From Paracoccaceae bacterium (GTDB lineage Bacteria; Pseudomonadota; Alphaproteobacteria; Rhodobacterales; Rhodobacteraceae): 7,234 nucleotides of DNA. This document shows, in pieces, positions 5,927 to 7,234 of this stretch. A model generated the notes under the pieces. The model had not been told where the DNA came from. It searched no databases and saw only the letters and a program-made list of their open reading frames with translations. The stretch lies in assembly GCA_030625695.1 (NCBI GenBank), contig DAOUQK010000189.1, forward strand, positions 1 through 7,234. The letters are read 5' to 3'. Both the position numbers and the translations under genes were made by a program. Numbering within the stretch: the stretch's first letter is position 1; each line of letters opens with the position of its first letter.

Positions 5927-6605
5927 CTTGCAGAGACTGGTTTGAATTTGTCTGACAGCACCTCCGCTCCGCTTCGTCCAACAGGCGGACAACCTCGTCG
6001 TCGGGAACCTGCAAAAAGTTAACGTAGTGCGCGCCAATGGCATAGAAAATCTCCGGCGTCTCAATGCAGACAATGTCATCAACTTCGGCACGTAGCGACG
6101 CAATCGTGTCGGCAGGCGCGACAGGTACGGCAAGCACAAGTCTTTCGGGGTTCCACCTCCGGACTGCCTTCAGGGACGCCCGGACCGTGGCCCCGGTCGC
6201 AATACCGTCGTCCACGACGATCGCCGTCCGGCCTTCCACCGAAATCTGCTTGCGCCCTTTCAGATAGATCCCGCGCCGTCGCGTTATCTCTGCAAGTTGT
6301 GTTTTCGCCAGATGATCCAGATCATCCTTGGAAAGCCCCGCCTGCGCGGCGATACTTTCGTTGACCACCAGCTGCGGATCGTCGCCATTCACGATGGCCG
6401 CGGCAGCAAGCTCGGGCTGAGACGGGACACCGATCTTGCGCACCATGACAAGGTCGAGCGGTGCCTTGAGGGCCCGCGCCACTTCGATCCCAATCGGAAC
6501 ACCACCGCGCGGCAGGGCAAGCACCACCGTATCCCGATAATTTTTCGCGACGAGCGCATCGGCAAGTGCGCGGCCCGCCTCCCCGCGATTCAGGAAACCG
6601 CTCAT
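5913..6605 (-). CDS. Phosphoribosyltransferase-family protein (PRPP-binding motif)
   Basis: This 230-residue protein has a type I phosphoribosyltransferase fold. The PRPP-binding loop is VVDDGIATGATVRAS (130-144), with the acidic pair D132-D133 and the TGAT turn. LPRGGVPIG (31-39) and VRKIGVPSQPELA (55-67) are typical of the stress-associated subgroup often paired or fused with dienelactone-hydrolase-like proteins. Its substrate is not known; do not assume a nucleobase salvage role. Start chosen: ATG 6605, because GAGGAGG lies 5 nt upstream and the ATG overlaps the hydrolase stop as ATGA, indicating translational coupling. A longer frame to 6644 lacks these features. The last four residues and stop (GRFR-stop) are read from the antisense strand of the IS6 fragment, so the native C-terminus was probably changed slightly. 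The core domain is intact. Confidence 0.88.
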   Translation of the reverse strand: MSGFLNRGEAGRALADALVAKNYRDTVVLALPRGGVPIGIEVARALKAPLDLVMVRKIGVPSQPELAAAAIVNGDDPQLVVNESIAAQAGLSKDDLDHLAKTQLAEITRRRGIYLKGRKQISVEGRTAIVVDDGIATGATVRASLKAVRRWNPERLVLAVPVAPADTIASLRAEVDDIVCIETPEIFYAIGAHYVNFLQVPDDEVVRLLDEAERRCCQTNSNQSLQGRFR

Positions 6606-7234
6606 TGCGTCCTCCTCACCGCAAGAAAATGCGTCTCGAACCAATCGCCAGCCTGGCAGACGACCTGATCCAACGTGCCCGGCTCTTCGAAGAGATGCGT
6701 TGCGCCGGGCACGATTGCGAGCCGGTGTTCGCAGCGAAGCGCGGCGGCCGCGGCCTCGTTGAGTTCGATTACGACGTCGTCCCAGCCCCCGACGACAAGC
6801 AGCGTCGGGGCCTGGACTTCCGGTAGCGCGTCCCCGGCCAGGTCTGGCCGCCCGCCGCGAGAGACGACGACATCCACATCCTCTGGTGCCCGGGCCGCCG
6901 CAACGAGGGCGGCGGCCGCACCGGTGCTTGATCCAAACAGACCGATCGGAAGGCCGGACAATTCAGGCTCTCCGCGAACCCACCCGACTGCCTCGATCAT
7001 GCGTTCACTAAGAAGTGGAATATCAAAAACATTTTTCCGGTCGGCCGCTTCCGCCTCTGTCAGAAGGTCGAACAAAAGTGTCGCAATGCCCTTCCTTCCC
7101 AACTGTTCGGCAACGAAGTTGTTGCGTGGGCTAAGCCGACTGCTGCCCGCGCCATGGGCGAAAACGACCAGACCGATAGATTTGCGCGGCACGCGAAGAA
7201 TTCCTTCAAGCCCCCTCGGACCGACCGTGACTAT
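6602..7234 (-). CDS. Alpha/beta hydrolase, dienelactone-hydrolase-like (5' partial)
   Basis: The gene enters from the right edge: the frame stays open through 7234, encoding IVTVGPRGLEGILRVPRKS before the visible GTG at 7192, so the true start lies outside. About 210 residues are visible. The fold shows the oxyanion strand LVVFAHGAGSSRLSPRN, the nucleophile elbow GSSTG (Ser codon 6926-6928), the acid turn VVGGWDD (Asp codon 6779-6781) and the catalytic His in PGATHLFEEPG (codon 6695-6697). The triad is thus complete, with Ser rather than the Cys of classical dienelactone hydrolases. It is cytoplasmic, with no membrane segment visible; its natural substrate is unknown. It is upstream in a two-gene operon with the phosphoribosyltransferase (4-nt ATGA overlap). 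In mycobacteria the two domains occur as one polypeptide. Confidence 0.88.
   Translation of the reverse strand: MVTVGPRGLEGILRVPRKSIGLVVFAHGAGSSRLSPRNNFVAEQLGRKGIATLLFDLLTEAEAADRKNVFDIPLLSERMIEAVGWVRGEPELSGLPIGLFGSSTGAAAALVAAARAPEDVDVVVSRGGRPDLAGDALPEVQAPTLLVVGGWDDVVIELNEAAAAALRCEHRLAIVPGATHLFEEPGTLDQVVCQAGDWFETHFLAVRRTQ

Noticed and set aside
1..7234. CRISPR array, tRNA, rRNA or phage attachment site
   Set aside because: No regularly spaced direct repeats, no cloverleaf-like or rRNA sequence, and no duplicated att core were seen on either strand.

Overview
The window looks like accessory DNA from an alphaproteobacterium, probably Rhodobacterales. That placement is an inference from the GC-rich coding style, the lambda-type prophage gene set, the insertion-sequence types and an FNR/FnrL-type operator; no rRNA or core marker is present. 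It falls into four blocks.

Block 1 (1-3091, plus strand) is the start of the head/packaging module of a lambda-like prophage. It holds the tail end of a preceding gene (probably the small terminase subunit), a complete GpA-type terminase large subunit, a 70-residue gpW-like head-tail joining protein, and the first ~268 codons of a lambda-type portal protein. The portal is cut off, and no further head or tail genes follow, so the prophage is defective here.

Block 2 (~3092-4476) is an apparently complete IS110-family element of the IS1111 subgroup. It has an intact 343-residue DEDD transposase on the minus strand, a pair of subterminal 13-bp inverted repeats (12/13 identical), a short leader, and a ~265-nt non-coding stretch downstream of the transposase, where IS1111 elements carry their bridge/seek RNA. 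The DNA on its far side is not the rest of the portal gene. The element therefore marks a deletion or rearrangement joint, not a simple insertion.

Block 3 (4477-5222) is a stress gene on the minus strand: a ribosome-hibernation (HPF/RaiA) domain fused to a cold-shock domain. It ends in a small hairpin overlapping its stop codon. It is preceded by a perfect TTGAC-N4-GTCAA palindrome, placed correctly relative to a -10-like element for a class II FNR-activated promoter. This predicts induction when oxygen is low.

Block 4 (5223-7234) starts with ~290 bp without a convincing gene. Two decayed IS remnants follow: an IS3-family orfA with an internal stop on the minus strand, abutting an IS6-family transposase fragment on the plus strand. 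Then come two translationally coupled minus-strand genes, an alpha/beta hydrolase (dienelactone-hydrolase type, entering from the right edge) and a PRPP-motif phosphoribosyltransferase. These two are the split form of a fusion protein found in mycobacterial dormancy regulons. Together with the hibernation factor they suggest a low-oxygen/dormancy stress island that has been eroded and rearranged by mobile elements.
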